A stretch of 64,000 nucleotides of DNA, from positions 47,802,001 to 47,866,000 of the forward strand of contig OZ231126.1 in NCBI GenBank assembly GCA_965153355.1, in the 5' to 3' direction. Positions within the stretch are counted from its first letter, which is position 1. The number at the start of each line of letters is the position of its first letter. Positions 48,713-62,473 of the stretch are shown one piece after another. The position numbers and the translations under genes were made by a program. Source of the stretch: Flaccisagitta enflata (Eukaryota; Chaetognatha; Sagittoidea; Aphragmophora). The notes under the pieces were generated by a model. The model was not told where the DNA came from. It was given only the letters and a program-made list of their open reading frames with translations, and did no database searches.

Positions 48713-51373
48713 GGCTACATGAAAGTGGCACCCTCGCGCCTTTCAGTTTTAAGATTCAATATACTCATACTGTCTCGAGTTTTCCCCTCATTCTCAGCAA
48801 CTTCCACCTGTTGTAAAACAAAGAATGATTTTTATTCTTGAATTTTTTTCTAATTTCACGAGCAAATGATCATTTATTTTAACCTTTAACGCCTAATTAA
48901 GAAGGGGGTGTTACGCGATGAGAGAGAACGATAGACACAGAGGCGATTTGACAAGATAGATACACACAAATTGAGTTGTAAAAGCGGAATTGTGGAAACA
49001 AGAAATTGAGCTACATCGGTGTTAATTTTTTTTTTCTTCAAATTGATCACTGAATTTATTTTCTTTTGAAACTGATTCTTTTATTCTTTGATGGGGGATG
49101 AAGTTACGAGTCTTTGGGTAAGGAATAAAGATTAAAGGAAAAGAAAAAACAATGATCGGTGATGACTAGCGTTAAAAATCATTTGCGGGGACACACAGAA
49201 CTGTTTTCTTCTTTTTTTTTTGTTACACAAAAGCAACATAAACGGAGGTATATGACAAAAACGCAAACCCGCGCCGCGTGTCAAAAAAGAAAAAAACTTT
49301 ACAAAAACTTTACAAAAAGGGTCTGAATGTAACAGTGTAAAAATGATTGTAAAATTCACTGCGTTCATTAGAGGAGCGAATAGAACAAAATACGGAATTC
49401 GATGAGGAAATGGTGGCTCTGAAAAAAAAAAACTGCTTAAACTTAAACATCTATCCTACGATCTCACTCAGCGGTTAAGTAAATCCTAACCAATCAACGG
49501 AAGAAACTAAAGTTAAGCTTCGTTCATTACGACCTGAATTTGAAAGAAATCCCTTGTTAATTTAGAAATCTTAAATACATTCAGTTCAGTTGCACTTGAA
49601 TAAATCTAAGCCACCTTATCCTCTCAGAAAAGCGCGAAAGACGAAGCGAAAATTTCGCGAAATAAGCATCTTGACAGTACATAACCAGCAAAGCATGAGA
49701 CGTACCAGAAAATTTGACTAGAGAGGGTAATACACAAACAATCTTGTGAAGCAAAAAAAAAAAAAGTTCGTAGAATCCTAAAAAAACGAGATTAAGTCGA
49801 AGACATGGACTAGAATTTGACAGGAGACGTATTCAGAAGAGCAGGGAATGGATAAACAATATCAATTGGAATCTTAGAATCTAAGCTTGAATAAAGTGTC
49901 CTTTTCAAAATCGGAGAACCTTACATCCATTTGTAAATTTCTCTTTGACGCCCTTAAAAAAAGAATAGTCCAGCTCTGATTCTGACTGACATTTTGCCAT
50001 ATACATTTTACTATCAATAAGAACGATCACGTACATCGAAATAGGCGCGATTTGACATGAGAGAGAATTCGAACTCGGGAATAATTCAATATTCTGTTTT
50101 CAAAATTCTCGAAAGACAAAAAAAAAACGGAAGTAAATCTCGTGAAAGTTCTCGACGAAGAACTCCCTCGGTAACATCACAGTGGCGTGAGTGGCCAAAA
50201 AACCACTTGGAATTTATGAGGATGTGGAGTATTAACGATTGGTGAAAACAATGGAAAGAACTAGAGGACTAAACGGGTTTGCGGTAAAAATTAAATTATG
50301 CTTAGTAACTACAAACTGTATTTTCCTTCACCTAATTGATCTAAATATATTTTTATTAGATACACAATTTTGTCAAAAAGAAAAACCCCGCAAACCCGCT
50401 TTGCTACAAAAAAGGCAATAACTGACCTATGAAAAGAACGTTGAGTATCCTTTGAAAAATAAACTACTAAGTACATGAATTCTTCCCGCTCCCTCATCCA
50501 TTACCAAGTTCGGTAAAATTCATCGGTGGTAACGGGCTAGCTAACGGGCAACGAGAAGAAAAGGGGTGGGGGGGATGAGATGAAAGGTCCAACACTGAAA
50601 AGAAATGAAAGCAAACTGTGTTGATGAATTATCTTTGGTGTAATGAGAACAATGGTTACACCATCCACTGCGTATAATTGCCTTCCTCACCCACATCGGG
50701 CAATTCTTTTGCGCGAAAGAACCTTTCTGATATGACACGAAAACAAAGAGCCTTGATAACGAGATTTCATCCCCTTCCCGATGCATACGAATATGCAACT
50801 AAGTAGAACATTCGAACAGACGGCCAACACGAAGAGAAATGATACCCAAAAATTTTGATTCGAGATGATCTTAACCAGATGCCGACCGCTTAGCAAATTT
50901 TTAATTGAAAAACAAACATATGTATGTCTCACTTCATCATGATATTACATATCATGAGGTTGCTGATAGCTCTAGATAAAACGATAGGTTTTTTTTTGGT
51001 TTGAAGGATCACACAGTTGCGGCGCAAGACCCAGGGGGGTGCCAGGAGAGAGACTAGGACGTAGTAAAACTCTCCCTCTTCAAAATGCATTGGAAAAGAA
51101 ACGTTTTCTGATACAACTGCGCCAAAACATTTCATTTCCAGTGCGAATCGGAACGCAGCGCAAATGCATCTTGTGGTGTTGGTTATTCAAAGTTGATATG
51201 TAATCCATAAAGTCGGGAAAAATTTTTTTCCGCACAAAATCTTTTTGCTAGAAATCTGGTGCTTATCAAATGTGCCAGTGGTAGTTGTCTAACTACGACA
51301 AAAACATTTACTACTACAAGCTCCAGTGAGAAAATTTCTTTTCCTTGACAAGCTGTTAGCCAGAGTCACTCCA
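48713..51373. other. FBXO30 upstream region and PURA 3' UTR
   Basis: No coding exon found. The left end must hold the FBXO30 promoter and 5' UTR, and the right end the PURA 3' UTR. Sequence is AT-rich with homopolymers (49,210; 49,750; 50,990). The 60-80-codon frames seen on both strands have no domain features. Confidence 0.45.
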
Positions 51374-54300
51374 TCATTTTTCACTTTTTTCCGCGGTAGC
51401 TGAGGAAGCTTTCCCCTTCCCATCATCAGTTTCTTCCTCCTCCTCCTCCTCATCGTCTCCTTCCTCCTCGTCCTCTTGGTCCTCACTCACATCGCGTTTC
51501 CCATCATCGTCGCCCCCTTGTTCTTCCTCCACAACATCCAAAACCTAAATTCAAAAGATTGAATATTGTGGTAGCAACTTTGTCTAACTTACATTTATTT
51601 CTCAAAAAGCCTCGTCGCATTGATGCGCTAACTTGGAAAAAAAGCGTTCATTCCAAAAAACTTTGGAGCACTGCTCCAAAATGAATGAAGCCATAAAAAT
51701 CAGATCAAATTGGTCTCATTTGAAGGGCTGTTTAAATCTTTAAAATGCAACCAAACTGATATCTGTGGCTTAATTCGTTTTGGAGCAGCGCTGCAACGTT
51801 TTTTAACAGGGTGTCCAATAAATTTGGCAAAACATAATTGAACATAAACCATGCTTCTAGGCGACCCAGTAAGCTGAAATTTGGAAAGTATTCTCCCATT
51901 TAGTTCCTTTCTATACAGTACTAGTATCGAAGAACTGTAAAACTGTAGGGAAGCCATATCTGCCAAACGGCTAGGATTCATAATTAAATTCTTTACCACA
52001 TAATGCACCTATAGGTCTACTATGTTGTTTAAGGTTTTGGAGCCATTCCAATAAATTCATTTTTCTTTAGTCCAAAAATTTTTCTTTCAGTTTTTTGCTC
52101 ATTTGGACTAAAAAAATTACACTAAAAAAAAAAATCTCTCATATGTATATTAGTTAGACACATTTACACAAATTTCATTTTTTGTTGGGGATTTTGAGCC
52201 AATTTTTGTAGCTATGGCACCCAAAACTCAAAAAACACAAAAAGTGGTATATTTACTAGGGTTTTCAATAAAATTGCCTGATTTTTGGCGTGGTAGTAGT
52301 TTTAGGACTCACTAATAAGTGTGCAAAATTTCAGCTCTTAAAATGAAATTTTGATACAATTATGAAATTTTGAAATTTTCACAAAATGCAGTGTAGGACA
52401 ATTTTCCATCAAAATTTTTTTTTTTCAAATAAAAAATTCTGTCGATTGTCATATTTTGATATAATTAATAACAAATTAAGAGTCTCTAAAAAATTTTTTG
52501 GGCTAGCCCTAGTTGAAAAAAAATTTTTTCTCAAAAATTGCAAAAATGACCCATTTTTTGAGGTTGAATAAAAGCTGTTCCTGTCATCTGATCATCTTCA
52601 TTTTTGGTAGAGTTGTTACCTGTTATCTACCCTAACTTCACCTAAAATTTGAGCTCACTGCGTCTTACGGTTACGGAGATATTGACATTCAAAGTTACTT
52701 TGTCAGAGCAAAATCAGCAAAATTTGCATTTTGGCCATTTTTGAGCTTGCATAAGATTTTATTTTTTCTTTCAGATACATTCTATTTTGCTGAAGTTACT
52801 CAAATTTAGGCATATATTCATATTCCAGAATTTCACATTTGTCAGTGAAGCCGTTTTAGTGTTATGATGGTCCAAAGTTTCAAAAAACGCCAATTTTTTA
52901 ACAAAAATTATAAAGAAAATTTTTCAAAAAAATTGAAAAAAAAAGTTGTCTTCAGGGTTTTGGATCTGGGCGAATTAGATATTTTCCTATTGTTTTGACC
53001 CCCCCTTTGTAAACCATTTTTTGAAAATTTTTCGCCAATTTTTTACCCAAAGATTTGGTGGAAAAATTGGCGTTTTTTGAAACTTTGGACCATCATAACT
53101 CTAAAACGGCTTCACTGACAAATGTGAAATTCTGGAATATGAATATATGCTTAAATTTGAGTAACTTCAGCAAAAAAGAAGGTATCTGAAAGAAAAAATG
53201 AAATTTTATGCAAGCTCAAAAATGGCCAAAATGCAAATTTTGCTGATTTTGCACTGACAAAGTAACTTTGAACGTCAATATCTCCGCAACCGTAAGTTGC
53301 AGTAAGCTAAAATTTTAAGTGAAGTTAGGGTAGATAACAGGTAACAACTCCACCAAAAATGAAGATGATCGAATGACAGGAACAGTTTTTATTCAACCTC
53401 AAAAAATGGGTCATTTTTGCAATTTTTGAGAAAAATTTTTTTTTTCAACTAGGGCTAGCCCAAAAAATTTTTTAGAGACTCTTAATTTGTTATTAATCAT
53501 ATCAAAATATTACAATTGACAGAATTTTTTATTTGAAAAAAAAAAAATTTGATGGAAAATTGTCCTACACTGCATTTTGTGAAAATTTCAAAATTTCATA
53601 ATTCTATCAAAATTTCATTTTAAGAGCTGAAATTTTGCACACTTATAAGTGAGCCCTAAAACTACCACCACGCCAAAAATCAGGCAATTTTATTGAAAAC
53701 CCTAGTAAATATTCCACTTTTTGTGTTTTTTGAGTTTTGGGTGCCATAGCTACAAAAATTGGCTCAAAATCCCCAACAAAAAATGAAATTTGTGTAAATG
53801 TGTCTAATATACATATGAAAGATTTTTTTTTAGAGTAATTTTTTTAGTCAAAATCAGCAAAAAACTGAAAGAAAAATTTTTGGACTAAAAAAATGAATTT
53901 GTTGGAATGGCTCCAAAACCTTAAACAACATAATAGTCCTATTGGTGCATTATGTGGTAAAAAGTTTGATTATGAATCCTAGCCGTTTGGCAGATATGGC
54001 TTCCCCAGAGTTTTACAGTTCTTCGATACTAGTACTGTATCAAAATGCGGAGATTTTTAAAGTAATTATGCCTAGGACAAACTCTTTAATTTTGTGGGAT
54101 TTTCACCAATAAAACATCGCAGAGGATAGCAACCTTTTAACTATATTTTACATCAAATTTGGTGTCCAAATTTGGTCAATAAATAGGTGGGTATACATCA
54201 TTGAAGCAGAAAAGTTAATCTTTCTCAAAATTGTCCATCAAAGCCATTTTTTTATCCAGACCACTTGCGATGAACCTCTTTCCTTATAGTGATATCTATC

Positions 54301-57300
54301 TTGGATTTCTGTTGTCAATTGGATAAAAGATATTCACAACTAATCGGGAAAAACGTCGAAGTCAGTCTTGACTTTTTGACATATTAGAGAAAAACATGGT
54401 TTTCATTTTCTTATGCGGAAGTTGAGCATCTCCATCGACCGATTGGTCCCTCCAACAAAATTCATGAGGTAAGTAAATTTGATAATTCTCTTTCATTTGG
54501 CACCAAGCAGAATGCTCTACGACAAATATCTTTCGCGTTATGATTTTTTAAAGATTTATTTACAAAAAATTCAAATTGAATTATTTTCTATGATTTTGTG
54601 TAAGATCAATAAAGGAGTGTAGCTATGTTTGTTTGAGCATGCAAATACAAGAAAAAATGTCAGAGAGCAGAGCTGCTCATCTGTGAGGGTGTTTTAAAGT
54701 ATTCTAGCTCATTTAGCTTATTTAGCTCGCTCTTTTTTCTGATTTCAAAACATAAATATAAATATTTTGATTTAAGCATGCAATTAAAAGAAAGCATATC
54801 AGTGAGCACAGCTGGTTGTCTGGTTTAGTGATTTTGAATATTGCAGCTAATCTAGCTCATTTGGCTCAATCCTTTTTTTCAATGCATACAATTATTCTTG
54901 ATTTGATCTAACAAAAAAAAAATAGCAGTGACTGAAGAGAAAAGCTTGGTGAAAAGTGAACAACGCTTACGACTTTTTACCTCACGGCGGCAGCCGCCAT
55001 TACTGGTAAACCTTTATGTTTGACCATTATCTTAACGGAAAAGATAAGTTCAAAATAGTTTTTGAATGCACTTTTGAAATTTTGCCATATTTATTGGACA
55101 CTGTTATTTCCAAGATGGTACTAAAGGTTCCCTTACCCCGTTCGCGTCGCTCTTTTCTTCCTTCGAACCCTTTTTGTTGTCTTGATATTCTCCGATAATA
55201 TCGTTGACCGTGTCGCGGAATTTCGGCCAAAACTTCTCCGGAATCGTGATGGCAGTCCGGAAGTTAGTGCGAACCTTGAGGGAAGAGGTTATGATAAATG
55301 ATAAATCTGACGAAAAGCGGCTTGTAATCAAACAAAAGAGAACATAAATAAAAACGGTTGTCTCTATATTTTACAATCAAATCTAATAAAAAGAAACGAT
55401 AATATATTAAAACAACTTTAAGAACAGGGAATGAAATTAAGTATTTTAAAATTCGACTGCAAAATGCAACTTTTAAAGACCATCTCCACTAACTGACCTC
55501 TGAAACTCGAAGGAAAGTTCCGCGTTCGTTATTTCCGGTGTCAAAGTAGAAAATTTTGTTATCGGCGCGCATAAATCTGGAGGCTGGGAGTTTGGCGACT
55601 CCCGCCGCTTCATCGGCGTCGTCGCCCCCATACTCTTCCAACAAGTCCGTCAGCGCGTCGCGAAACTCAATCAGACCCTGGGCGGGAATCGCGATCTGCG
55701 ACCGACCGCCTTGATTCCGTCTGTTGGGGGGTGAGGAGAGATTAGAACTTCATAAATTTAGAAAGGACAATTAAACCCTGCCATAATGGATCTGAGAGAA
55801 ACTGAAATCTGCCTACATCGAATATTTCATAATCTATTCATAACAATTTCCTTCAATTCCTATGAAGGTAATAACAAAAATGCGCCTTCAAAAAATACAA
55901 TTTTTTGGTCCCATAACACCCGCTAATGCGGGGTTTTACTGTATGAAGAGGGGAATAACCATGTATCGGTGGCAAAGAATGCGTGAATGCGCTGGATCAT
56001 GAAGGAGCGAGTGATAGAATGTGTTGGGGACGATGGTGTGTGAGCCCACGGAGAAAAAGCAAGTGCCGTAGTGAGTGATTGCAACGCAACTTAGATAATC
56101 AGCGCTTCCATGAATAATTCAAAGACGAAAGTTTTGGAATGCTTTACCCAGGATTCGTTTGAGAAACTCTCAGAAAGCGTCCGCGTTGATTTTCTTTCAG
56201 ATCGAGATAATATCTCCTGTTATCTTTGACGATGATTTCGCTCTTCAGTTTTCCATCGTCGGGAAGGTTCTCTTGACTAGGTGGACCCAATGATGCGTAA
56301 TGCTCGCTGAAGTCCTGAGTAGATGCCCAGATAGGAACGTATGAATGTACTATCTAGGAAATGAATATACGGACACCTAACCATGATCATAGCAGCTAAA
56401 CTTGAATAACCCATGCAAAAAATGAAAGCAGATCAACAAACTAAGACAAAAACTCTTCCATTCAAGACCAAGCAGAGCTCAGTGGCTTCATCCGTTTTCA
56501 AATGACAGCGTTTTGAAGAAAAATAGTCCTTTTACCAACCTTATTTTGAGGGTTTCAATATAAATTTCCTTGGACAACCTACATTGGAAAAGCCCTTAAA
56601 TCTAGACGGATTAACCAAATCCATTATGCTTGACCTCATTAGATAACATTTTTTAATGTAGTTTTTGATTGTTAAAAACGTTAAAGGCTACAGTGAAACA
56701 GATTGCTGTAAAAGTATCTAATATCAATGGAAAACACAACTGATTCAATGATTTCTTTGTTACCTTTTGAGAAATCAGGGATATATCTATTCAAGTTAAA
56801 AAATCATAGACCAATCCCATTCCCATAGAAACTGAAAACTGAGACACTTGATCGAACAAAATACCCTATGACTGTAAATTGATTCATTTGTTTATAGATT
56901 TCATTCAGTGGATAAAAAGGCTAAGTTTTATTCAGCTGCCCGTATTTTTATTTGCTAGATACAGTAGATCTCGTCTAGACTTGAGATAACGGGGGCAAGC
57001 ATTGTAGATTAACAAATGAAGCCAGGGGATTGATATTTGGAACATAGACTAATAAAATGATGCTTTATTGCCCATGATAGTTGGTTGCCATGGAAACGCA
57101 TTTCCATGTATTTACGCTAAAGTATCAATATTTTGAGAAATTTTTTGAGGGAACATTGCTTAAAATCAAATTTGCTACAACTTTCCCACAGTATGTTCTG
57201 TAAGAATGTCGCTCGTTTAGCGGTTGCTAGGGGTTGTCACACATGGATACGCTCCCTAGCAACGGCCAAACGAGCGATATTCTTACAGAACATACTGTGG

Positions 57301-58404
57301 GAAAGTCATAGCAAATTTAATTCTAAGCAATGTTCCCTCAAAAAATTTCTCAAAATATTGATATTTTAGCATAAATACATGGAAATGCGTTTCCATGGCA
57401 ACCAAGTATCATGGGGAATAAATCATTCCTTTATTAATTTATATTCCAAATATCAGCCCTCTAGTTTCATTTGTTCTTCTATAGTGCTTGCCCCCATTAT
57501 CTCAAGTCTAGACGAGATCTACTGTAGTAATTAACTTCTCGCATTCACTTTCGTCAGCGAGAGGCGATTTTGCACAAAGAATTTTCGGAGCGAATTCTAT
57601 TCTAGGGCAGGATTAAATGGGTGGCTCAAAGGACCCTTTAAAACCTCTCTTTGTACGTATTTCTCCTCAAAAAACTCTGTACCACCTCTGTAATCACCTC
57701 TTTGCAGTAGGATAAACGACAATCAACCTACTAAACAGTGACAAGTTTGTTAACTCACCGTGAGATGATCTCGAAACTCCGACGCCGTGAACATAGAAAG
57801 AAGCAGCCGAGACTTTTTGCCTCCGGCTCCGACCTCGGCTATCTTCATAAACCGTCCGCGGCGATTCTGTTTAACGTCGAGATAGAATCGCTTTGACTGA
57901 ATCTGAAGCATTTTCGTGGCCAATTCCTCCTCGTGACCCCCGCCACCATCCCCGTCGAGCAAGTCGGATGAAGCAGACCCGCCGGCGGCGCCCCCAACCC
58001 GATTACCGCCACCCGAATCGCCGCCACCTCCGCTGCGAGAAGCTCCGGCGCCGCCTCCACGCCCTGACAAACGTGAAGAAACTTAATTATAAGGCGGGGA
58101 ATGGCCGTTCGGTTGTAATTAACAATAGCGGACCAACAAATACCACATATCATTCAAAGATTACTAAATTACTAATAACCAATAAGAGAAATGACAAGAT
58201 CTTAGCCCATTTAAAGTAAATTTTCATTATTCTTGGATCTGCTAAAGTAGAGGTCAATCTATCACAACAGAGTTTAGTTTTCAGGTTTTTACATTTTCTA
58301 CGGATCTACGATACCAAATCGTATCACAAGTGTTCCAACCAACTTTCCTTGCCTCCAGGCTCACCTCTATTGGGACCAGCTCCATGTCTGTGCTGGTCGC
58401 TCAT
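51374..58404 (-). CDS. PURA: Pur-alpha, single-stranded nucleic-acid binding protein
   Basis: Pur-alpha binds purine-rich DNA and RNA and acts in transcription and mRNA transport. Six exons, 58404-58365, 58063-57759, 56314-56148, 55720-55498, 55274-55137 and 51544-51374, give 347 aa. A short N-terminus and a Gly/Ser-rich stretch precede three PUR repeats: [40 protein letters not shown], and [20 protein letters not shown] followed by [11 protein letters not shown]. The C-terminus is a strongly acidic Asp/Glu tail (last exon). [13 protein letters not shown] is as in vertebrates. Phases close over all six exons. Intron 5 (3.6 kb) contains a 2.1-kb inverted repeat, and intron 2 a palindromic MITE. 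Confidence 0.96.
51913..54040. repeat. 2.1-kb near-perfect inverted repeat in PURA intron 5
   Basis: Arms of about 1 kb (51913 to about 52915 and about 53045-54040) are reverse complements with scattered mismatches and small indels. For example, ATACAGTACTAGTATCGAAG at the left end mirrors the right end, and GCCGTTTTAGTGTTATGATG mirrors CATCATAACTCTAAAACGGC near the centre. The spacer is about 130 bp. Neither arm has a long open frame, and I found no convincing target duplication. Read through in the PURA transcript it would form one long hairpin. Confidence 0.85.
56960..57526. mobile_element. Second palindromic MITE with TA duplication
   Basis: Ends CAGTAGATCTCGTCTAGACT and AGTCTAGACGAGATCTACTG are perfect inverted repeats flanked by TA (56960-56961 and 57525-57526). 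The arms run through to a centre near 57,240. The core (about 57,130-57,370) is shared with the element at 34252-34821, for example ACAACTTTCCCACAGTATGT and GTTCTGTAAGAAT, but the outer arms differ. It lies in PURA intron 2. Confidence 0.8.
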
Positions 58405-60032
58405 TCTCTTGCTGTTGCATTGAAAATATTTCGCAGTTCGGTATTCATGGGTGCATGGAGAAAGGCAGACGTGGAAAATGAACTAGACGAGGATGAGCCC
58501 AATATTTATTGATTTAATGTATTCAAATCTCTAAATGCCGTTAGTTTGTTTTTTGGTTTTTTTTTGTTTTTTTTTTAATTTTAGTTTGAAACTCCTTACA
58601 AATTTGATTTCCTGATTGCAATCGTTTGAGTACTATTGTTTTTTTATTAAATGAAGCGATGATAAATCCTTTCCCAAGTAAATAAATCCAAGACGCAAGC
58701 TTGCGGCAGTAGACCTATCGGTCGAGCTCACTCCAACAAGGGTCAAGAAGGGGAACCGACCTGTCATAGACGAGAGTAAGGAAAAATCATATTCGAAAGC
58801 CGACAAAATTTTTTATCATAGACATGGGGCGACCACAATTGAACTCGAATGAAAACATAAAACAATATTTTGACTTTTCAGTACCAACGATAATTTTCAA
58901 CAGCTTAAATATTAGCGTGTGACGGTGAGATACAAAGAGTCGAAATCATTGTATCCGCTGCGTGGTCACCCACAATATATAGACATATATCACCTTCCAC
59001 TATTCCACAACGAATAAAAAGAAGTGAGCCCTTCTTCGGAGCTTTTTAAGCGATGGACCGAATCTACAGCTAGGTGGTTGGTGGGTAGAAACTTTCCACT
59101 GGGGAAAGTATATGGCGCTACGTCTACGAACGGGAAACAGAAAAGCGCTGAATCGACCCCCTCAACTGTTAAAGGCAAAACAAATGAGACAATTCCGACG
59201 TTCCATGGCCCCATGGGGAAATGAGGGAATAATGGAAGGCGCACAAGGGTTGGGGTCGAGTGGGGAGCGTTTAAAACGGTAAATTTGTCTCTTATCTATG
59301 GTTCATTCATTCATTCATTCATTCAATCATTCGATGCAAGCAGCAGAGATCAATTTCCTAACAAACAGGTGATTGCATAAACCGTGACTTGTCACAAATT
59401 TCTTGGATCGATAGGTCAATAGTGACCAAACTATGAAACCACGCTTTGTCCTGTGATCAGATGTAAAACACTAGAAGTTTTCACAACCATGCAGCAGGGC
59501 AGGGCAGGCGCGCCGAGTGAAAGTTCGAGGGGTAGAATGTTTCTTACTAGTTGGGGCCCAAAGCACTACACTTTGTACAGTCTAAAACCGATGATATAAT
59601 AAATGTGAACTGACAGTGAACGTGTCAAAACAAAATAAAGATAAGTTATGAAAATCTATGTTTAGCTAAAAAACACTAAAAGAGAATGAGAGGAGAGAGA
59701 GGAGAGGAGAGAAGAAAGAAAGAGAGAAAGAAAGATCGACCAAGACAGCTTTGCAAACGTATGCTTTGCGTTAGTATCTTGGAATGCACGATATTGTAAA
59801 ATTTGAGAGAAAGTCAACAGAGAAGGTTGAAAGAAGGGCCAATGGAGTCAGATAGGAAGGGGAGGAAAAGTAGAGAAGGGTATAAAAAAAGGAGAAAGAA
59901 GGAGAAAGTAAAAGAAAGTAAGAGTAAAAGAGGAAATGGAAAAAAAAAGGAGAGGAGCCGTTAGTCACTATACTATGGTTTGAATCGTGATCACGCAGCA
60001 TCATCAGCGGCCGGCGTGACCACGTCCTCGCG
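58405..60032. other. PURA upstream region and KLHL 3' UTR
   Basis: No exon seen. Contains poly-T runs (58,560), a short CATT tetranucleotide tract (59,305-59,330) and a purine-rich stretch (59,690-59,960) near the end of the KLHL gene. Confidence 0.45.
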
Positions 60033-62473
60033 TCATGAGGGTTTATCGATGATGGCGACGGCGGCGTAACTTCGCCCGATCGTCATGCAAGTTGGAAGGA
60101 AAGTCCAAGTATCCGTCCGCGGGTTGTAGTACTCAACCGAAACGAGATTTGACGAACCGTCATCTCCACCCACCACGTACAAATAGCTGGAATACAAAAA
60201 AAAAAAGGCATTCAAATAAACCCTCGGATTGCTGTGCTAAAATCATCGGTTTCGCCATCGCAAAGGGGACATCGTTGGGCTCAGGGATTGGGAATTGACC
60301 ATAACGAAGTTGGTGACAAAAGATTTGGATCATTCTCGATTGCTCCATTGTACATGAATATCGCATGATAATCCCCCGCGATCGACACAGACCAGTAGAT
60401 TTATCAACCAGTTCTCATAATGAACTGCCGTCATTCTTCATTTTCATCGTCTTGGCGAATTGGACAGCTTACTCGCGGTCTGCTTGCGAGGTTAAGGATT
60501 CGAGGCGAATTCTTCGGTTTACCGTCTGAACAGAGGTGCCGAGCTGATACTCACCCGTTATGCGCGACGACGCCGGCGTTGCGTCGACACAGATGCATAT
60601 CGGCGACGTTGGACCACTGATTGGTTTCGGGATTGTAAACCTCGACGCTTTTACGCACGAGCGGGCCGTCGTGTCCTCCAACGGCGTAGAGCTTCCCTTC
60701 GAGCACGCCGACGCCGGCTCCTGACCGCCGCGTCGACATTTCACAAATGAGGATCCATTGATCGTTGTCCACGTCGTAGCGCTCCACCGTGCTTAGGCAC
60801 TGACGAGAGGCGCCGTCGTATCCGCCGACGGCGTACAAAAATCCGGCGAGAACGCCAACACCCACGCTGCTCCGACGCGTCGACATCGGAGCGATCATTC
60901 GCCACTCGTTTGACTGGATGCAGTACACTTCGGCGCTGTTCAAACCTGTTTCAAAAGGCAAACGTCAAGACTATCAAAGATCAAGACCATCAATAATATC
61001 ACCACCACCACAATTACCACAAGTGTTGAGTGCATATCATGAGTTCATGACATATATAGAACCCTTATCATGTTTATGACAGCCGATTGATCAGATACCA
61101 AACTGACGATAAACCTGAAGAACCGTCGAAACCGCCGACGGCAAAGATTTGATTGTTTAGGACGGCGGCGCCCAGCGTGGATCTTCTTGCCTCCATGGAA
61201 GCGACGTTAGACCATGTGTCCTTCAGTGGGTCGAAGACGTCCACGGTCCGTACGCGTAACGAACCGTTGAAACCACCGACGGCGAAAACCTGAGAGTTTA
61301 CGACTGCCACGCCAGCGCGACATCTGGTGGGCGTCATAGGGGGGGGGGGAGAGGAAATAGAAATAGATATGATCAGATCAGAATATCAAGCGTATGAAAA
61401 GGGCTGGTCAAATTTGGATAAATTTTGGGCAACCTTTGGGCTATTGAGCCTCTGAGTCATTGAGTTTTGAGCCTATGAGTCCAAAACAAGCCCTCAGTCG
61501 ATGGAAATTTATTTTAACTGATGGAAGAAGACTATGAAGCTAAATACACAACCTGGTGACTTCAACCAATCATGTCCTTGATGTTGAGGTTTGGCATAAC
61601 AAAACTGTCACTTATTACCAACATATACTGAAGACTTTTGGTCCAGTAGTTTTAGAGTTATAAAAGTTTACAATAACGCACTTCAATCCGAAGACGGTGT
61701 ACTCTTGCCTTCTCTAAGCACCCTGGAGGACGTATTAACACACCTTCTCGAGGGCATTTCGGCCATTTGGTACCAACGCTCTTCTTTAAAATCGTAGCAC
61801 TCGACGCTGCGAATGGCCTTTGGTGCTTGACCCCCGATGACTAGCAGGACCTTTGGTCGACCCACGGGGGCGCGGGGGCGCGTCCGAGGGGTTTTGTAAA
61901 GCGTCTTTTGGTCGGGCCTAACCGGAAATGGTTAAGTCTCGTAAAGTGTCTTTTGCCAACGCGTCTTTTCAAATGAAAATGAAGATAACTTCCTCATGGG
62001 AGAGAAGAGGCAAACGTCATCAGTTCTTTTTTTTCAAATATTGGTCAGACAAATACCTACCTCAACAAGTGATATTTCATAGCTTCGATGAGAATATCCT
62101 TGCAGAACGAGTTGCTCTTGACTAAGGCGGATTCTTCCACATTGCTCACCAAATATTCTTGATCCAACAAAGGAAGACGCACGTATTGAAGAAGCTGGCC
62201 GATCTGTAGGAAATAGCATATAGGAGTGCAGTGGTCTAAGGTTGAGTGAGTAACAAACACCAAATTTGAGAGTATGCCAATGAACACCACCCAATTGACA
62301 ACACATCGCAGGTCAAAGCTAAACGATTCTCACTTGCTCTTGACGCGAAGGAAGATCGTGATTAACCCAGGCAATGATGGATTCGAAGACTTTCTCTTCA
62401 GATGGAACGGACAAGTTATCCGACTGAACGAGAGAGATAACCTTCTCCACACTCAATGCAAGGAATTCCTCGC
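60033..62473 (-). CDS. KLHL3: Kelch-like protein 2/3, CUL3 substrate adaptor (5' part missing)
   Basis: KLHL2/3 proteins bring substrates to Cullin-3 ubiquitin ligases; in vertebrates these include WNK kinases. Six exons are visible: 62473-62334, 62203-62061, 61917-61744, 61323-61115, 60945-60555 and 60186-60033. All phases agree. The first two encode the BACK domain ([28 protein letters not shown]). The rest encode a linker TPRTRPRAP and six Kelch blades with the double-glycine motifs ([92 protein letters not shown]). These match KLHL2/KLHL3 more closely than other kelch proteins. I cannot separate the two paralogues, and an invertebrate may have one. The BTB exons are beyond 62,473 and probably outside the window. 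Confidence 0.93.
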
